Assembly: GCF_018100795.1 (NCBI RefSeq)
Contig: NZ_JAGJDY010000003.1
Coordinates: 310,001-374,000 of the forward strand
Reading direction: 5' to 3'
DNA length: 64,000 nt
Source of the DNA: Alteromonas sp. MMG017
GTDB lineage: Bacteria; Pseudomonadota; Gammaproteobacteria; Enterobacterales; Alteromonadaceae
The translations under genes were made by a program, and so were the position numbers. Shown here piece by piece: positions 28,243 to 37,547 of this stretch; the first letter of the stretch is position 1, and each line of letters begins with the position of its first letter. The notes beneath the pieces are model-generated. The model had not been told where the DNA came from. It worked only from the letters and a program-made list of their open reading frames with translations, and made no database searches.

Positions 28243-28875
28243 ATGAAGAAGTTTGCAGTATTGTTTGTAATGGCAATGCTTTTGCCATTAACCGCATGTG
28301 CCCAAGAGGGTACAGCTAAATGGAAAGAAGGTACCCATTACACGGTATTAGATGAAGAAGCGACTAAAAAGCCAGTTATCACAGAATACTTCTCTTTCTG
28401 GTGCCCACATTGCTTCCAATTTGAGCCAATCGTAAAACAAATTAAAGAGAAGAAAGGCGAGAACACTAAGTTTGAAAAAGTGCATGTTAACTTTATGCGC
28501 TTTACCGGCCCTGACGTTCAAGATGCCGCGACGCATGCCATGTTAATTGCCCGTGCAATGAAACAAGAAGATGCAATGAACACAGCTATCTTCAACTACA
28601 TTCATAAGCAACGCGCAACCATTACCAACCTTAAAGATTTGCGTAACATCTTTGTGGTAAACGGTGTTGATGGCGCTGAGTTTGATAAGTTAGCCACCAG
28701 CTTTGGTGTCAACAACATGATTCGTAAGAACCAGCAGCTTATCGATAAGAACCGAGACTACCTTTCAGGCGTACCAAGCTTTGTTATTAATGGTAAATAT
28801 CAGCCTAAGTTTACTGCTGAAATGACCTTTGATGATATTGCTGATTTGATTGTTTGGTTATCTGAGCAAAAGTAA
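28243..28875 (+). CDS. dsbA: thiol:disulfide interchange protein DsbA, possible lipoprotein
   Basis: Periplasmic disulfide-forming oxidoreductase. The ATG at 28243 follows AAAGGATT and is preferred over the upstream GTG. The 210-residue protein has a thioredoxin fold with the redox motif FWCPHCFQFEP and the cis-proline loop SGVPSFVINGKY. The signal peptide ends LLPLTAC-AQEG: this fits a lipobox (LTAC), but also signal peptidase I cleavage after ACA. E. coli DsbA is soluble, so membrane anchoring would be unusual. DsbB is not nearby. Confidence 0.92.
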   Translation: MKKFAVLFVMAMLLPLTACAQEGTAKWKEGTHYTVLDEEATKKPVITEYFSFWCPHCFQFEPIVKQIKEKKGENTKFEKVHVNFMRFTGPDVQDAATHAMLIARAMKQEDAMNTAIFNYIHKQRATITNLKDLRNIFVVNGVDGAEFDKLATSFGVNNMIRKNQQLIDKNRDYLSGVPSFVINGKYQPKFTAEMTFDDIADLIVWLSEQK

Positions 28876-28927
28876 TTTCCATAGATGACTGAAGTAGGCT
28901 GCAACATGCCTATTTCAGTGCAAAATT

Positions 28928-28964
28928 AAATGGGCCGTAGCGGTTATCGCTAAGGCCCATTTTC
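28928..28964 (+). terminator. terminator after dsbA
   Basis: A long inverted repeat TGGGCC-g-TAGCG (from 28931) / CGCTA-a-GGCCCA with a short loop, followed by TTTTCATTTTT. Confidence 0.88.
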
Positions 28965-28996
28965 ATTTTTAATATGTAAAAAAGCAGGAGCGATTC

Positions 28997-29599
28997 ATGT
29001 CGTTTTTACCGGAAGATTTCAGTGCCTTTATTTGCGAATTAGACAAACTAAAAAGTGTTAAACGCCAAATAACATTGCCATGTGATGGCGAACGTCAGGA
29101 AAACTCTGCCGAGCACAGTTGGCATGTTGCGCTTATGGCCAGTACATTGGCACATTATTCCGAGAAACCTATTGATGTCGCTCGGGTGATTCGTATGATT
29201 TTGATTCATGATGTAGTGGAAATTGATGCAGGTGATTTGTTTGCCTTCAACGACGCCGCAGAACACGACGCGCAAGCAGAAAAAGAGCTTGATGCGGCAA
29301 AGCGTATTTTTGGCTTACTGCCCAGTTCCTATGCCGAAGAATTATTATCACTATGGGTAGAGTTTGAAGAAGCAAAGACCCCTGATGCCGAGTTTGCCAA
29401 GGCAATGGACCGAGTGCTTCCTGTGTTTCAAAACATGCAAAATCAAGGTGGTAGTTGGAATAAACATGCTGTTACCAGAGATAAGATAGAAAAGCGTAAC
29501 TTACACTTGAAGCATTGTGCACCTAAATTATGGGATTATGTGACGCGTCAATTAGATACCGCGGTACAGAACAAGTGGCTGCTTCCAGCAAAAAGCTAA
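28997..29599 (+). CDS. HD-domain 5'-deoxynucleotidase-like hydrolase
   Basis: A 200-residue metal-dependent phosphohydrolase of the YfbR/HDDC2 type. The HD motifs appear in order: ENSAEHSW (first His), MILIHDVVEIDAGD (HD pair) and a later MDRVLPVF aspartate. Such enzymes dephosphorylate deoxynucleoside 5'-monophosphates. Family length is about 190-200. A ribosome-binding site (GCAGGAG) precedes the ATG. It is a single gene bounded by terminators on both sides. Confidence 0.88.
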   Translation: MSFLPEDFSAFICELDKLKSVKRQITLPCDGERQENSAEHSWHVALMASTLAHYSEKPIDVARVIRMILIHDVVEIDAGDLFAFNDAAEHDAQAEKELDAAKRIFGLLPSSYAEELLSLWVEFEEAKTPDAEFAKAMDRVLPVFQNMQNQGGSWNKHAVTRDKIEKRNLHLKHCAPKLWDYVTRQLDTAVQNKWLLPAKS

Positions 29600-29645
29600 A
29601 GCGGTTAAACCTCTTAAACGCTTCGACCTTCGCGTTCATAAGCGA

Positions 29646-29688
29646 CAAAAAAAGTGCTAGAGAGTCTATTCTCCAGCACCTTTTTTAT
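29646..29688 (+). terminator. terminator after the HD hydrolase gene
   Basis: Stem GTGCT-a-GAGAG / CTC-c-AGCAC around 29654-29679, with seven A residues before and six T residues after. Confidence 0.9.
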
Positions 29689-29808
29689 AAGTCTTTTGTA
29701 TGGGCCCGTTGGTGTGTCTGTTGGTAAATTTGTTTTGTCGGCCCTGCTGGTGGCGCTTAGTTGATGTCGCTTTTTAAAAAAACGTCATCAAACGCCCTTC
29801 AAGCATGA

Positions 29809-31089
29809 TTAAAAACGCGTACTTGCCCACACCCATAACTTATTGGCGTCTACTTTGATATCACCAGCTGAGTAGCTACCATACTTCACCGCAAGAGTGA
29901 CCTTATCCACCACTTTAGTCACGTACTGTACGTTAATTTCGCTACCTAAATCATCTACCTCCGCTGTGGCTTCATCGGCACTAAAATCATGATAGGCCAG
30001 CAACCATTTACCTCCAGCTAATTTTCCGGATAAAGAGAAAGTAACATCTTGAAGACCTTGTGCAGGTGTACCTAAGAATTGATCTGTCCACCCGTTAAAT
30101 TTATGCAGGGTGGCCAGTGGCGTGGCAAAACCATATGCACCATCGTCAGAGCCTAACAACTCATAATCAATCTTTGCGGTAATACCTGAAAAGGTAGCTG
30201 CAAGGTTTGCATTAATGTAGCTAGCATCATAGTCGGTAGCGGTTTCACCAGAGCCTGACTCACTGCTTTGCGTAGCAAATTCAGCGCCGTATGCCCAATT
30301 CACTGTCTCACCTTTCATGCTTCCGTTGTAGCGAATACCGTAGGTATCAAGCGCATTGTCGGTGTCATTATCAATTTCTAATAAATAACCATAAGCGGTA
30401 AATTTTCCTACCGCGGTTTTGAAGCTCGCGTTGAATAAATGATCTTTTGAATCAAAATCAGCGGCTTGTGCAAAAATTCGATTTCGCTGGGTAAGGTATC
30501 CATAAAAGAAATTCACTTTCTCGTTAAGCGCATAGGTAGCAGTTACACCATCGAAGGTCTGCCTATCTTGACGCCACCCCACATGTCCAACAAACCTGTG
30601 ATTATCGAGGGCAATTACTTGTCTGCCCCCTTTGAGTGTTAGCTTTTCATTTTTGTACTGAATAAAAGCTTGATCCACTTCGGTGGTTTCAGGGTCTGCA
30701 ATCACTGAATACTCACCTACGTTATAACCTGTAGGGCCTACTGTATAATCGCCTTGCCCCATAACAATGCGGCTATCTTCCACTTCTGCGGTAAAAGAAA
30801 ATCCATTTAACGTACCCGATTTAAAACCTAAGCGAGTACGAAGCGTTAATGCACTGGCGTCATCAAGCGCATTATCTTGGTCGACTGATTCATAACGTAA
30901 GTTCAAGTCTGCCCATGCAGAGGCTTCGCTTAATACATCGTGCCAACTTTGGGCAAACGATGGCGCACTGAAACATGCCAACATAGCGCTTGTCAGTGCT
31001 GCTTTTGCAAAGCGCTTCTGTACCGGTTTACATCTATTTGTTGGTGCTTCTGTTAGCTGGGCTGATGGTTTTATATCTTGCGTATTCAT
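29809..31089 (-). CDS. porin (alginate-export-type barrel) at the nitrate transport locus
   Basis: A 426-residue outer-membrane beta-barrel protein. A long, basic N-terminal extension precedes the signal core AALTSAMLACFSAPSFA; MNTQDIKPSAQ may be added in front of the true start, but no clear internal ATG is present. Strand-rich repeats and the C-terminal WVWASTRF (final Phe) support a barrel. It resembles porins of the alginate export superfamily. It lies 170 bases downstream of nrtC on the same strand and is the likely outer-membrane entry for nitrate in this operon, which is inference from position. Confidence 0.82.
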   Translation of the reverse strand: MNTQDIKPSAQLTEAPTNRCKPVQKRFAKAALTSAMLACFSAPSFAQSWHDVLSEASAWADLNLRYESVDQDNALDDASALTLRTRLGFKSGTLNGFSFTAEVEDSRIVMGQGDYTVGPTGYNVGEYSVIADPETTEVDQAFIQYKNEKLTLKGGRQVIALDNHRFVGHVGWRQDRQTFDGVTATYALNEKVNFFYGYLTQRNRIFAQAADFDSKDHLFNASFKTAVGKFTAYGYLLEIDNDTDNALDTYGIRYNGSMKGETVNWAYGAEFATQSSESGSGETATDYDASYINANLAATFSGITAKIDYELLGSDDGAYGFATPLATLHKFNGWTDQFLGTPAQGLQDVTFSLSGKLAGGKWLLAYHDFSADEATAEVDDLGSEINVQYVTKVVDKVTLAVKYGSYSAGDIKVDANKLWVWASTRF

Positions 31090-31258
31090 GTGCGTTCCCT
31101 TGTTATTAACGATATTAACGTTTATTGGTTAGCGTTCTTATTGACGATTTTTAGTTAAGGGGCTCCCTCCCAGTTAAAAATGGGATGAGCACCTAAGGGT
31201 TTAAATAAGTTTTAGCGACTTATGCTGTAGCGCTTTGAATTAGCGTTAAACGCCTAAC

Positions 31259-32125
31259 TCAAGCTGCGTCGGATTTGCTGTTCGCTTTCTTTGCAGAACC
31301 ACCTCCAGCTTGAGTAGATTTGATATGGGAAGACACCGGCTCAATTTTTTTTTGCTTATCATACAAAAAGGTCAGTACTTCATGTCGGTAGTGGTTGTAC
31401 TGGGGGTTGTCAGCAAGTTTAAGTCTGTCTCGGGGTCTAGGCAGCTCGATATCAAGGACTTCGCCTATCGTCGCTGCAGGGCCGTTATTCATCATCACGA
31501 TTCTATCGGAAAGCAACACGGCTTCGTCGACATCATGGGTGATCATAATCACTGTATTCCCTAAATCAGCATGAATTTCCATTAAAGAGTCTTGCAGGTG
31601 CGCGCGCGTTAACGCATCTAACGCTCCAAAGGGCTCATCCATGAGTAATACTTTTGGTTCCATCGCTAAGGCCCGAGCGATACCAACACGTTGCTTCATA
31701 CCCCCAGATATTTCACTGGGTAATTTATCAAGGGCGTGGGTCATATGCACAAGCTCTAAATTGTGCATTATCCAATCTCGCATTTCTTTTTTAGGCTTGC
31801 CACGCATAGTGTGCTTTACCGCCAATTCCACGTTTTTATAAACGCTTAACCAAGGCAATAAGGAGTGGTTCTGGAAAACAACTGCACGTTCTGGCCCAGG
31901 TGTTTTTACTTCAGCACCATCGAGTATAACTCCGCCTGTGGTAGCTTGGTGTAAACCCGCCACAATATTAAGAACAGTTGATTTACCACAGCCCGAGTGA
32001 CCGATTAATGAAACAAACTCACCTTTCGCAATTTTAAGGTTTACATCAGTCAGTGCCGTAAACGGGCCTTTCGGTGTAGGGAAATCGATGCCTACTTGTT
32101 CTAATTCCAAGTGTTTAGCTTGCAT
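31259..32125 (-). CDS. nrtC: nitrate ABC transporter ATP-binding protein
   Basis: A 288-residue ATPase of the NrtD/SsuB/TauB class. Walker A GHSGCGKST, Q-loop VFQNHSLLPW, signature EISGGMKQRVGIARAL, Walker B VLLMDEPFGALD and H-loop MITHDVDEA are all intact. The C-terminal tail is Ser/Lys-rich and lacks the extra NrtA-like sensor domain of cyanobacterial NrtC, so by domain content it is closer to NrtD; I keep the operon-order name. It starts 15 bases after nrtB. It energises nitrate/nitrite import. Confidence 0.92.
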   Translation of the reverse strand: MQAKHLELEQVGIDFPTPKGPFTALTDVNLKIAKGEFVSLIGHSGCGKSTVLNIVAGLHQATTGGVILDGAEVKTPGPERAVVFQNHSLLPWLSVYKNVELAVKHTMRGKPKKEMRDWIMHNLELVHMTHALDKLPSEISGGMKQRVGIARALAMEPKVLLMDEPFGALDALTRAHLQDSLMEIHADLGNTVIMITHDVDEAVLLSDRIVMMNNGPAATIGEVLDIELPRPRDRLKLADNPQYNHYRHEVLTFLYDKQKKIEPVSSHIKSTQAGGGSAKKANSKSDAA

Positions 32126-32140
32126 GTTCTTTCTCCTTAA

Positions 32141-33136
32141 TTACCGTAATACGCTGGTTTTGTCCCAGCTCACTGCACGTTGAACCGACAGCATTATTCT
32201 ATCTAGTATGAAACCGATAGCGCCTATAGTAAGCACCGCTACCATGATGCGAGCCAGAGATTCTGAGCTACCATTTTGAAACTCATCCCAGACGAACTTA
32301 CCAAGGCCCGGGTTTTGCGCCAGCATTTCTGCTGCAATCAATACCATCCAGCCGATGCCAAGTGACAATCTCAACCCTGTGAAAATCATAGGAATAGAAG
32401 AAGGCAGAATGATTTTTGTTAAATGAGACATGGGCGTTAAACGCAGTACTTTACTCACGTTAATCAAGTCTTTATCAATAGCAGACACACCCACCGCAGT
32501 GTTAATTAGCGTGGGCCAAAGGCAGCATAAAGATACCGTGAGTGCCGATGTTACAAATGACTTTGAAAACATAGGGTCGTCGCTAACATACAGCGCGCTC
32601 ACGACCATAGTGACCAATGGTAGCCATGCTAAAGGTGACACGGGTTTAAACAGCTGAATGAGCGGATTAATGGCCGTATAGGCTGACTTACTCAGTCCAC
32701 ATAAAATTCCCACGGGTACAGCAATCACTGAGGCAATAAGAAACCCCACCATGACGGTGTAAAGACTTGTCCATATTTGATCAAAGAAGGTGGGTGAACC
32801 GGTAAACTCACGAGTTTTTGGTTCGTAAGTTGGGTCTTGTGCAACTCGCGCGGCATTGCGCTCTTCTTGTCTTGTGTAAAACGCATCAGCTTTTTCTCGC
32901 TGTGCACTGTGCTCAGTAATAAGTGATCCTGCCTGCTCCCATACTTGAGCAGGACCAGGAAATTGCCCGAGCGAGGTATCAATACTTTTTGCCACACCAT
33001 TCCAAATAGCGAGGAACATCAAAAGGCCAATAAGAGGCAATAATAAAGCGGGCGCTCGACTATAGACTGCCCCCATGGTACCGCTCATCGGTGACTTGGC
33101 TGGCGAAAAGCTTAATATATTTGCCATCTTACTCAT
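32141..33136 (-). CDS. nrtB: nitrate ABC transporter permease
   Basis: A 331-residue inner-membrane permease with about six membrane helices and the ABC permease EAA-type loop (HLTKIILPSSIPMIFTGLRLSLGIGW region, about residues 230-255). The insert between the first helix and the core, rich in charged residues (REKADAFYTRQEERN), is typical of NrtB proteins in proteobacteria. It lies 36 bases downstream of nrtA and 15 bases upstream of the ATPase gene. Confidence 0.93.
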   Translation of the reverse strand: MSKMANILSFSPAKSPMSGTMGAVYSRAPALLLPLIGLLMFLAIWNGVAKSIDTSLGQFPGPAQVWEQAGSLITEHSAQREKADAFYTRQEERNAARVAQDPTYEPKTREFTGSPTFFDQIWTSLYTVMVGFLIASVIAVPVGILCGLSKSAYTAINPLIQLFKPVSPLAWLPLVTMVVSALYVSDDPMFSKSFVTSALTVSLCCLWPTLINTAVGVSAIDKDLINVSKVLRLTPMSHLTKIILPSSIPMIFTGLRLSLGIGWMVLIAAEMLAQNPGLGKFVWDEFQNGSSESLARIMVAVLTIGAIGFILDRIMLSVQRAVSWDKTSVLR

Positions 33137-33172
33137 GTTGTTCTCCGCTATGTGTGTATGACTGTGAAACTG

Positions 33173-34588
33173 TTAAAGAACAGTTTCACCCTTTAGCCCA
33201 ATACCAAACTGCTCGAGATAAGCATTTGGCTTGCTACCGTCGTAGGTAACGCCGTCGATAAATTCAGATTGAGGTGGTTTAAAGCCAGTTTCAGTGGCAA
33301 ACGCTGGGAAGTCCGTCGCTTTTGCTTTTCCTTCAGCAATGAGTGCTTTTGCAGCCATGGCGTAAACCTCAGGCTTATACACTTTACGTGCAGTCTCTTT
33401 ATACCAATCGTCTGATTTAGGCTCTGAAATCTGTCCCCAGCGGCGCATTTGCGTTAAATACCAAATCGCATCACTGTAAAATGGGTAAGTGGCGTTGTAA
33501 CGGAAGAATACGTTGAAGTCTGGTACTTCACGCTTATCGCCTTTTTCGTATTCGAAAGTGCCTGTCATGCTGTTAGCCAACACATCTTCATCGGCGCCAA
33601 CATAGTTGCTTTTGGCTAAGATTTTTACTGCTTCTGGGCGATTAGCATTGTCATTTTCATCTAACCACATGGCAGCTCGAATTAACGCTTTAACCACACG
33701 AATGTGAGTATTCGGGTACTTCTCTGCCCATGCTTGGCTCACACCAAACACTTTCTCTGGGTTGTTTTTCCAAATTTCGTAATCGGTAATAACCGGAACA
33801 CCAATGCCTTTAAATACCGCCTGCTGGTTCCAAGGTTCGCCTACGCAATACCCATAGATAGTGCCGGCTTCCATGGTGGCGGGCATTTGAGGAGGAGGGG
33901 TAACTGATAGCAAAGCTTCGGCATCTATCTGCCCAGCATTATCACCTTTGTGCGGTGCATAGTAGCCTGGATGAATACCACCAGCAGCAAGCCAGTATCT
34001 AAGCTCGTAGTTGTGTGTAGATACAGGAAAAACCATACCCATGTTAAACGGCTTACCCGCATCACGGTATTCTTCAACTACAGGCTTTAAATAGTCAGCT
34101 TTAATAGGGTGCACCGGTTTGCCATCTTCTACCGGAATATGGGCCTTCATTTTTTCCCATATTTCGTTTGAAACCGTGATGCCATTACCATTTAAATCCA
34201 TACTGAACGCAGTCACAACGTGTGCTTCAGTACCAAAACCAATGGTTGCGCCAAGAGGTTGCCCTGCCAGCATGTGAGCGCCATCAAGTTGACCGTCGAT
34301 GGTTCTATCTAGTAATACTTTCCAGTTTGCTTGGGCTTCTAAGGTTACATACAAGCCTTCATCTTCAAAAAAGCCTTTTTCGTAAGCGATGGCCAACGGC
34401 GCCATATCGGTCAGCTTAATAAAACCAAATTTTAATTCTTCTTTTTCTGGCCAACCCACTTTTACATCGCTTTGTGCGCTAGCAAGTGGTGCGCCTAAGG
34501 TGAAGGAAAGCGCTATCGCCGCGGTTATTCCAGCTGTCATTTTTTTCTTTATTTGTTTGAGCATTGAAACGTTTTTAAACTTGGTCAT
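33173..34588 (-). CDS. nrtA: nitrate ABC transporter substrate-binding protein
   Basis: A 471-residue periplasmic protein of the NrtA/CmpA class. A basic N-terminus and hydrophobic core end in APLASA before the mature part. [21 protein letters not shown] is the typical opening, and [13 protein letters not shown] is the family ligand-pocket segment. It binds nitrate and delivers it to NrtB. The ATG has AAAGGA upstream. The start codon comes only 17 bases after the U-tract of a terminator-like hairpin, so read-through of the leader must be regulated. It is first gene of nrtA-nrtB-nrtC-porin. Confidence 0.94.
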   Translation of the reverse strand: MTKFKNVSMLKQIKKKMTAGITAAIALSFTLGAPLASAQSDVKVGWPEKEELKFGFIKLTDMAPLAIAYEKGFFEDEGLYVTLEAQANWKVLLDRTIDGQLDGAHMLAGQPLGATIGFGTEAHVVTAFSMDLNGNGITVSNEIWEKMKAHIPVEDGKPVHPIKADYLKPVVEEYRDAGKPFNMGMVFPVSTHNYELRYWLAAGGIHPGYYAPHKGDNAGQIDAEALLSVTPPPQMPATMEAGTIYGYCVGEPWNQQAVFKGIGVPVITDYEIWKNNPEKVFGVSQAWAEKYPNTHIRVVKALIRAAMWLDENDNANRPEAVKILAKSNYVGADEDVLANSMTGTFEYEKGDKREVPDFNVFFRYNATYPFYSDAIWYLTQMRRWGQISEPKSDDWYKETARKVYKPEVYAMAAKALIAEGKAKATDFPAFATETGFKPPQSEFIDGVTYDGSKPNAYLEQFGIGLKGETVL

Positions 34589-34605
34589 TTATGTTTCCTT
34601 TAGCC

Positions 34606-34653
34606 AAAAAAAAACCCACCAGCGTAGACGAATAAACGTCGCGCTTGGTGGGC
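34606..34653 (-). terminator. leader terminator (attenuator) of the nrtA operon
   Basis: On the minus strand, GGTGGG/CCCACC pairing (34647-34652 with 34615-34620) continues as CGCT/AGCG with one bulge and GACG/CGTC, closing a 6-base loop (UUUAUU). Nine U residues follow (34606-34614), then nrtA begins. A full intrinsic terminator inside a 5' leader implies conditional antitermination. The NasR-like ANTAR protein at 47.1-48.4 kb is the obvious candidate. Confidence 0.85.
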
Positions 34654-34664
34654 TTCGATGCCGA

Positions 34665-34695
34665 GCCTGTAATCATTAGTTAATGAAATACAGGC
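34665..34695 (-). ncRNA. upstream hairpin of the nrtA leader
   Basis: GCCTGTA/TACAGGC (7 bp) closes a second stem formed by UCAUU/AAUGA, just upstream of the leader terminator. Two successive hairpins are the arrangement recognised by ANTAR antiterminators. The loop I read (UAACUA, or a smaller AACU) does not match the A1/G4 hexaloop rule, so its recognition by NasR is not assured. Confidence 0.55.
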
Positions 34696-34786
34696 GAACT
34701 TATTGTTTGGGTGTTAATTGTAGCTACCAGTACTTAATGTACTTTTTTATTTTAGTATCGCTTAACAGTGTAACTGCCATTGATAA

Positions 34787-34803
34787 AGCAGAGTTCGTGC
34801 CAA
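34787..34803 (-). promoter_or_regulatory. sigma-54 promoter of the nrtA operon
   Basis: The minus strand reads TTGGCACGAACTCTGCT. This has the -24 TGGCACG block, the invariant GG and GC dinucleotides separated by exactly 10 bases, and one substitution in the -12 block (CTGC for TTGC). Transcription would start near 34776, giving a leader of about 190 bases that contains both hairpins. Confidence 0.8.
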
Positions 34804-34887
34804 AACCCTAACCTACTGAAATTATAGGATTTAGAAAAAATAGAAATGGTAATCATTCTTTTACCTGAACAATAACAGTGCGTTTAT

Positions 34888-34912
34888 TGCACTAGAAGTG
34901 TTCGATGCACAG
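34888..34912. promoter_or_regulatory. possible NtrC half-sites upstream of nrtA
   Basis: TGCACTA at 34888-34894 and TGCACAG at 34906-34912 match the NtrC half-site TGCACYA fully or largely, about 85-125 bases upstream of the sigma-54 element, a normal enhancer distance. Their partner half-sites are poor, so these are weaker than those at nirB. Confidence 0.4.
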
Positions 34913-34920
34913 CACTGGAA

Positions 34921-34954
34921 TGTTTGTAGCTCTGGGTTGTTTGTAGCTCAGGGA
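34921..34954. repeat. 17-base direct repeat upstream of nrtA
   Basis: Two adjacent copies, TGTTTGTAGCTCTGGGT and TGTTTGTAGCTCAGGGA, 15 of 17 bases identical, between the nrtA enhancer region and the chemoreceptor terminator. It could be a regulator site or a chance duplication. Confidence 0.6.
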
Positions 34955-34983
34955 TGTGTGTCGCATAGTGGCGACGAAGAATA

Positions 34984-35030
34984 AAAACACGAGGGAGACA
35001 CTACGTTCTCCCTCAGTGCTTTTTTAGTTT
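34984..35030. terminator. bidirectional terminator after the PAS chemoreceptor
   Basis: CAC-g-AGGGAGA / TCTCCCT-c-AGTG stem around 34988-35018, with A-rich sequence on the left and TTTTTT on the right. On the minus strand it follows the chemoreceptor stop codon and ends in GTGTTTTTA. Confidence 0.85.
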
Positions 35031-35035
35031 CTGGC

Positions 35036-36352
35036 TTACAGCCGTTGGGTGAATTGACCAATGGCGTTCACTACTTCTGAAGATCCATTTTGAATTTCGT
35101 TCATGACTTTGCCCGACTCGGTCGAGTATTCAAGCGCTTCTCTCGCTTTTTCCTGACCAGCCTCAATGAGTTGCACCGCATTTTCTGTGAGCTTTCTGTT
35201 TTCATTTACCACACTGACAATTTCTTCAGTGGCTGTACTGGTTCTGGATGCAAGTTGGCGCACTTCATCAGCAACAACGGCAAAACCTCTTCCTTGATCC
35301 CCCGCTCTGGCGGCTTCAATTGCCGCATTCAGCGCCAATAAGTTAGTTTGGTCGGCAATACCACTGATGCTTTTAACTAAGTCGGCCACTTTTTGCGACT
35401 GTTCGTCAAGCTCTCGAATACCCTCGCTCGCCGTTCCCATCTGCGAAGTAAGCTCACCCATAATTCGCACCATGCTACCCACAACCTCTTTACCTTTCTG
35501 GGCTTGCTCTCCCGTACCTTGTGAAATATTAAAAGCAACATTAGCGGCCTCAGAAATAGCAAACTCTCTCTGCATTTGTTCGGTTATGACGGTGGCAAAC
35601 TTAACGACTTTGTACAGTATGCCCTTGTCGTTTCGTATTGGGTTGTAAGATGCCTCTAGCCACACTTCATTACCGCGACTATCTACTCGCTTAAAGCGGT
35701 CTGAAAACATTTTGCCTTGCGAAAGATCGCTCCAAAATTGTCGGTATTCTGGCGTGTCGACTTCATCTGCGGAGCAAAATATCTTGTGGTGCTTACCCAC
35801 TATTTGCTCTGATGAATAGCCCATAGAAGATAAGAAGTTATCGTTGGCTTTAAGAATAATACCTGTGAGGTCAAACTCAATTACCGCAGTGGAGCGATGC
35901 AAAGCCTCAAGCATGTCTTTCATCTCACGGCTTCGATTAATATTTCTCGTTTGTTCAGCCATATACAAGGCGAGTCGGTCGACCACACCGCTGTCATTAA
36001 GGATGGGTTGCAATATTCCTCTAAACCAACGGTCTTCGCCATTCGCATTAGCAAGATTAATCGCACCATGCCAATGCTGCGCTTGCTTAATAGCAGAAAG
36101 AAACTCCTTCGTGGCGGCTTGGCTCATGACTCCCTGAGGAATGAGACTATCCATGGTTTTTCCATCAAGTTCATTGGATGAAAAACTTATAGCATCTGCA
36201 AAGCCGTCGTTAATTCTATTGATTCTGCCGTTTCTGTCTAATTCAACATAAAGCATTTCTGCCCTGAGTTCGCTTTCTACCGTGTGAAATGATTCAACAT
36301 CTTTGCGTAAACGTTCTACTTCTTCTAACAATTGCTTATTCTTAAAAAACAT
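35036..36352 (-). CDS. soluble PAS-PAS methyl-accepting chemoreceptor (BdlA-like)
   Basis: A 438-residue chemoreceptor without membrane helices. The ATG at 36352 ([15 protein letters not shown]) has GAGGAG upstream and is preferred over one 13 codons earlier with a weak site. A short coiled coil leads into PAS 1 (about 30-140) and PAS 2 (about 150-255). PAS 2 contains [16 protein letters not shown] and [11 protein letters not shown], features of the Aer/BdlA heme- or redox-sensing group. A compact signalling domain follows with [20 protein letters not shown]. It lies between the two nitrate operons, so a role in redox or nitrate-linked taxis is possible but unproven. Confidence 0.9.
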   Translation of the reverse strand: MFFKNKQLLEEVERLRKDVESFHTVESELRAEMLYVELDRNGRINRINDGFADAISFSSNELDGKTMDSLIPQGVMSQAATKEFLSAIKQAQHWHGAINLANANGEDRWFRGILQPILNDSGVVDRLALYMAEQTRNINRSREMKDMLEALHRSTAVIEFDLTGIILKANDNFLSSMGYSSEQIVGKHHKIFCSADEVDTPEYRQFWSDLSQGKMFSDRFKRVDSRGNEVWLEASYNPIRNDKGILYKVVKFATVITEQMQREFAISEAANVAFNISQGTGEQAQKGKEVVGSMVRIMGELTSQMGTASEGIRELDEQSQKVADLVKSISGIADQTNLLALNAAIEAARAGDQGRGFAVVADEVRQLASRTSTATEEIVSVVNENRKLTENAVQLIEAGQEKAREALEYSTESGKVMNEIQNGSSEVVNAIGQFTQRL

Positions 36353-36551
36353 CCCGTGCTCCTCGACATTCGGGTATAGCATCTCGCTCACACAAACTTC
36401 TCATATCGTTTATGAGAGCGAGCGAGGATACAAAGTCGTTATTGCTTTAGTTGGCTGATCTAAAGATAGCAGATGATTTACAAGTTACTTAATTATTGGA
36501 GAAATTTGAAAATGAATTGATTAATAGGCAACAGCATTAGACACAAATGGC

Positions 36552-37547
36552 CTAATGCTGGGCAAATGGAAGTGTAGTTTTATCTCGTTTTGCCCACATT
36601 TGTGTGGCAAGCGTATTCGCTTTTTCTACGTCACACCCTTCAAGTAAAATAAGGTAGCTCACCAGCGTAGCGTGAATAGCTTGTTCACCGTAAAGATGCG
36701 AAGCCTCGCCTCGCCAAACCGCCAGCATATCGTTTACGTTCATTTGGGTATCTTTAAGAGCCATTTTTTCTGTTAACTCAGGAAGAATGATTTCTTCTGT
36801 ACTTCCATTGCGCGTGACATAGAGCTCGGTTTTTCGCTCACTGTTTACTTCGGGGTCTCCCCCATCACCACGAAAACAAAGCGCTTCAAACGCGGGAAAA
36901 CTTTCATTCACGCGGCAATGCTTATGGTCAAGGTGCATGTGATAAACACCCTGTACACAAAAAGGAGCCGACGTTGGGTTTAGTAAGCGCGCCAAGGTGT
37001 TTGCGCATGAGCGCAGCCCAAACACTTCACGTAATTTAATGATGGTATTAAGCGCTGGTAATAAATGCGATAAGTCGAGATAGGTAGCACCAAATTCACA
37101 CATTTGGCGAGATGCATCGGAAATACTATTTACTTCTACAAGCCCCAAAGCCGGTAACGCTTTACTAGCATATAACCGACCAGAGCCTGGCTCATGAGCG
37201 CCATGTAGCATAACGGTATAGTTGTTTTTAGCCAGCACCGCGCACGATAGCAGATACCAAGGTAACTGGCGGCGCTTACCGGCATAGCAGCCCACGTCTA
37301 ACGTAGGTGTTAATTCAGCAAGTTCAGGCTCTAGTAATTCACGGCATGCATCAATAAACCCAATAACTTCTTCTGGGGTTTCTTCTCTCGTGCGTAAGAG
37401 CATTAAAAAAGCGCCGCGTTGATCGCCGGTAACCTGATTAGACAATACCATTTTCATAGACTCGTAAGCTTCTTGACGGGTAAGACTGCGCCCACCTTTT
37501 TGGCCCTTGCCTATGATTTTTATATAGTTGCTAAATTGCTGAGACAT
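36552..37547 (-). CDS. ybiB: TrpD2/YbiB-type glycosyltransferase-like protein
   Basis: A 331-residue homologue of anthranilate phosphoribosyltransferase of the TrpD2 (YbiB) branch, which binds nucleic acid rather than making tryptophan precursors in E. coli. The fold begins with a helical domain (TRQEAYESMKMVLSNQVTGDQRGAFLM) and then DVGCYAGKRRQLPWYL, where the catalytic glycine-rich loop of true TrpD is altered. It overlaps the end of cobA by 17 bases and is the last gene of the nitrate/nitrite reductase operon. Its role there is unknown. Confidence 0.85.
   Translation of the reverse strand: MSQQFSNYIKIIGKGQKGGRSLTRQEAYESMKMVLSNQVTGDQRGAFLMLLRTREETPEEVIGFIDACRELLEPELAELTPTLDVGCYAGKRRQLPWYLLSCAVLAKNNYTVMLHGAHEPGSGRLYASKALPALGLVEVNSISDASRQMCEFGATYLDLSHLLPALNTIIKLREVFGLRSCANTLARLLNPTSAPFCVQGVYHMHLDHKHCRVNESFPAFEALCFRGDGGDPEVNSERKTELYVTRNGSTEEIILPELTEKMALKDTQMNVNDMLAVWRGEASHLYGEQAIHATLVSYLILLEGCDVEKANTLATQMWAKRDKTTLPFAQH

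Noticed and set aside
23403-28875. E. coli-like srkA-dsbA operon
   Set aside because: The two genes are separated by btuB and its riboswitch, so they are not cotranscribed here.
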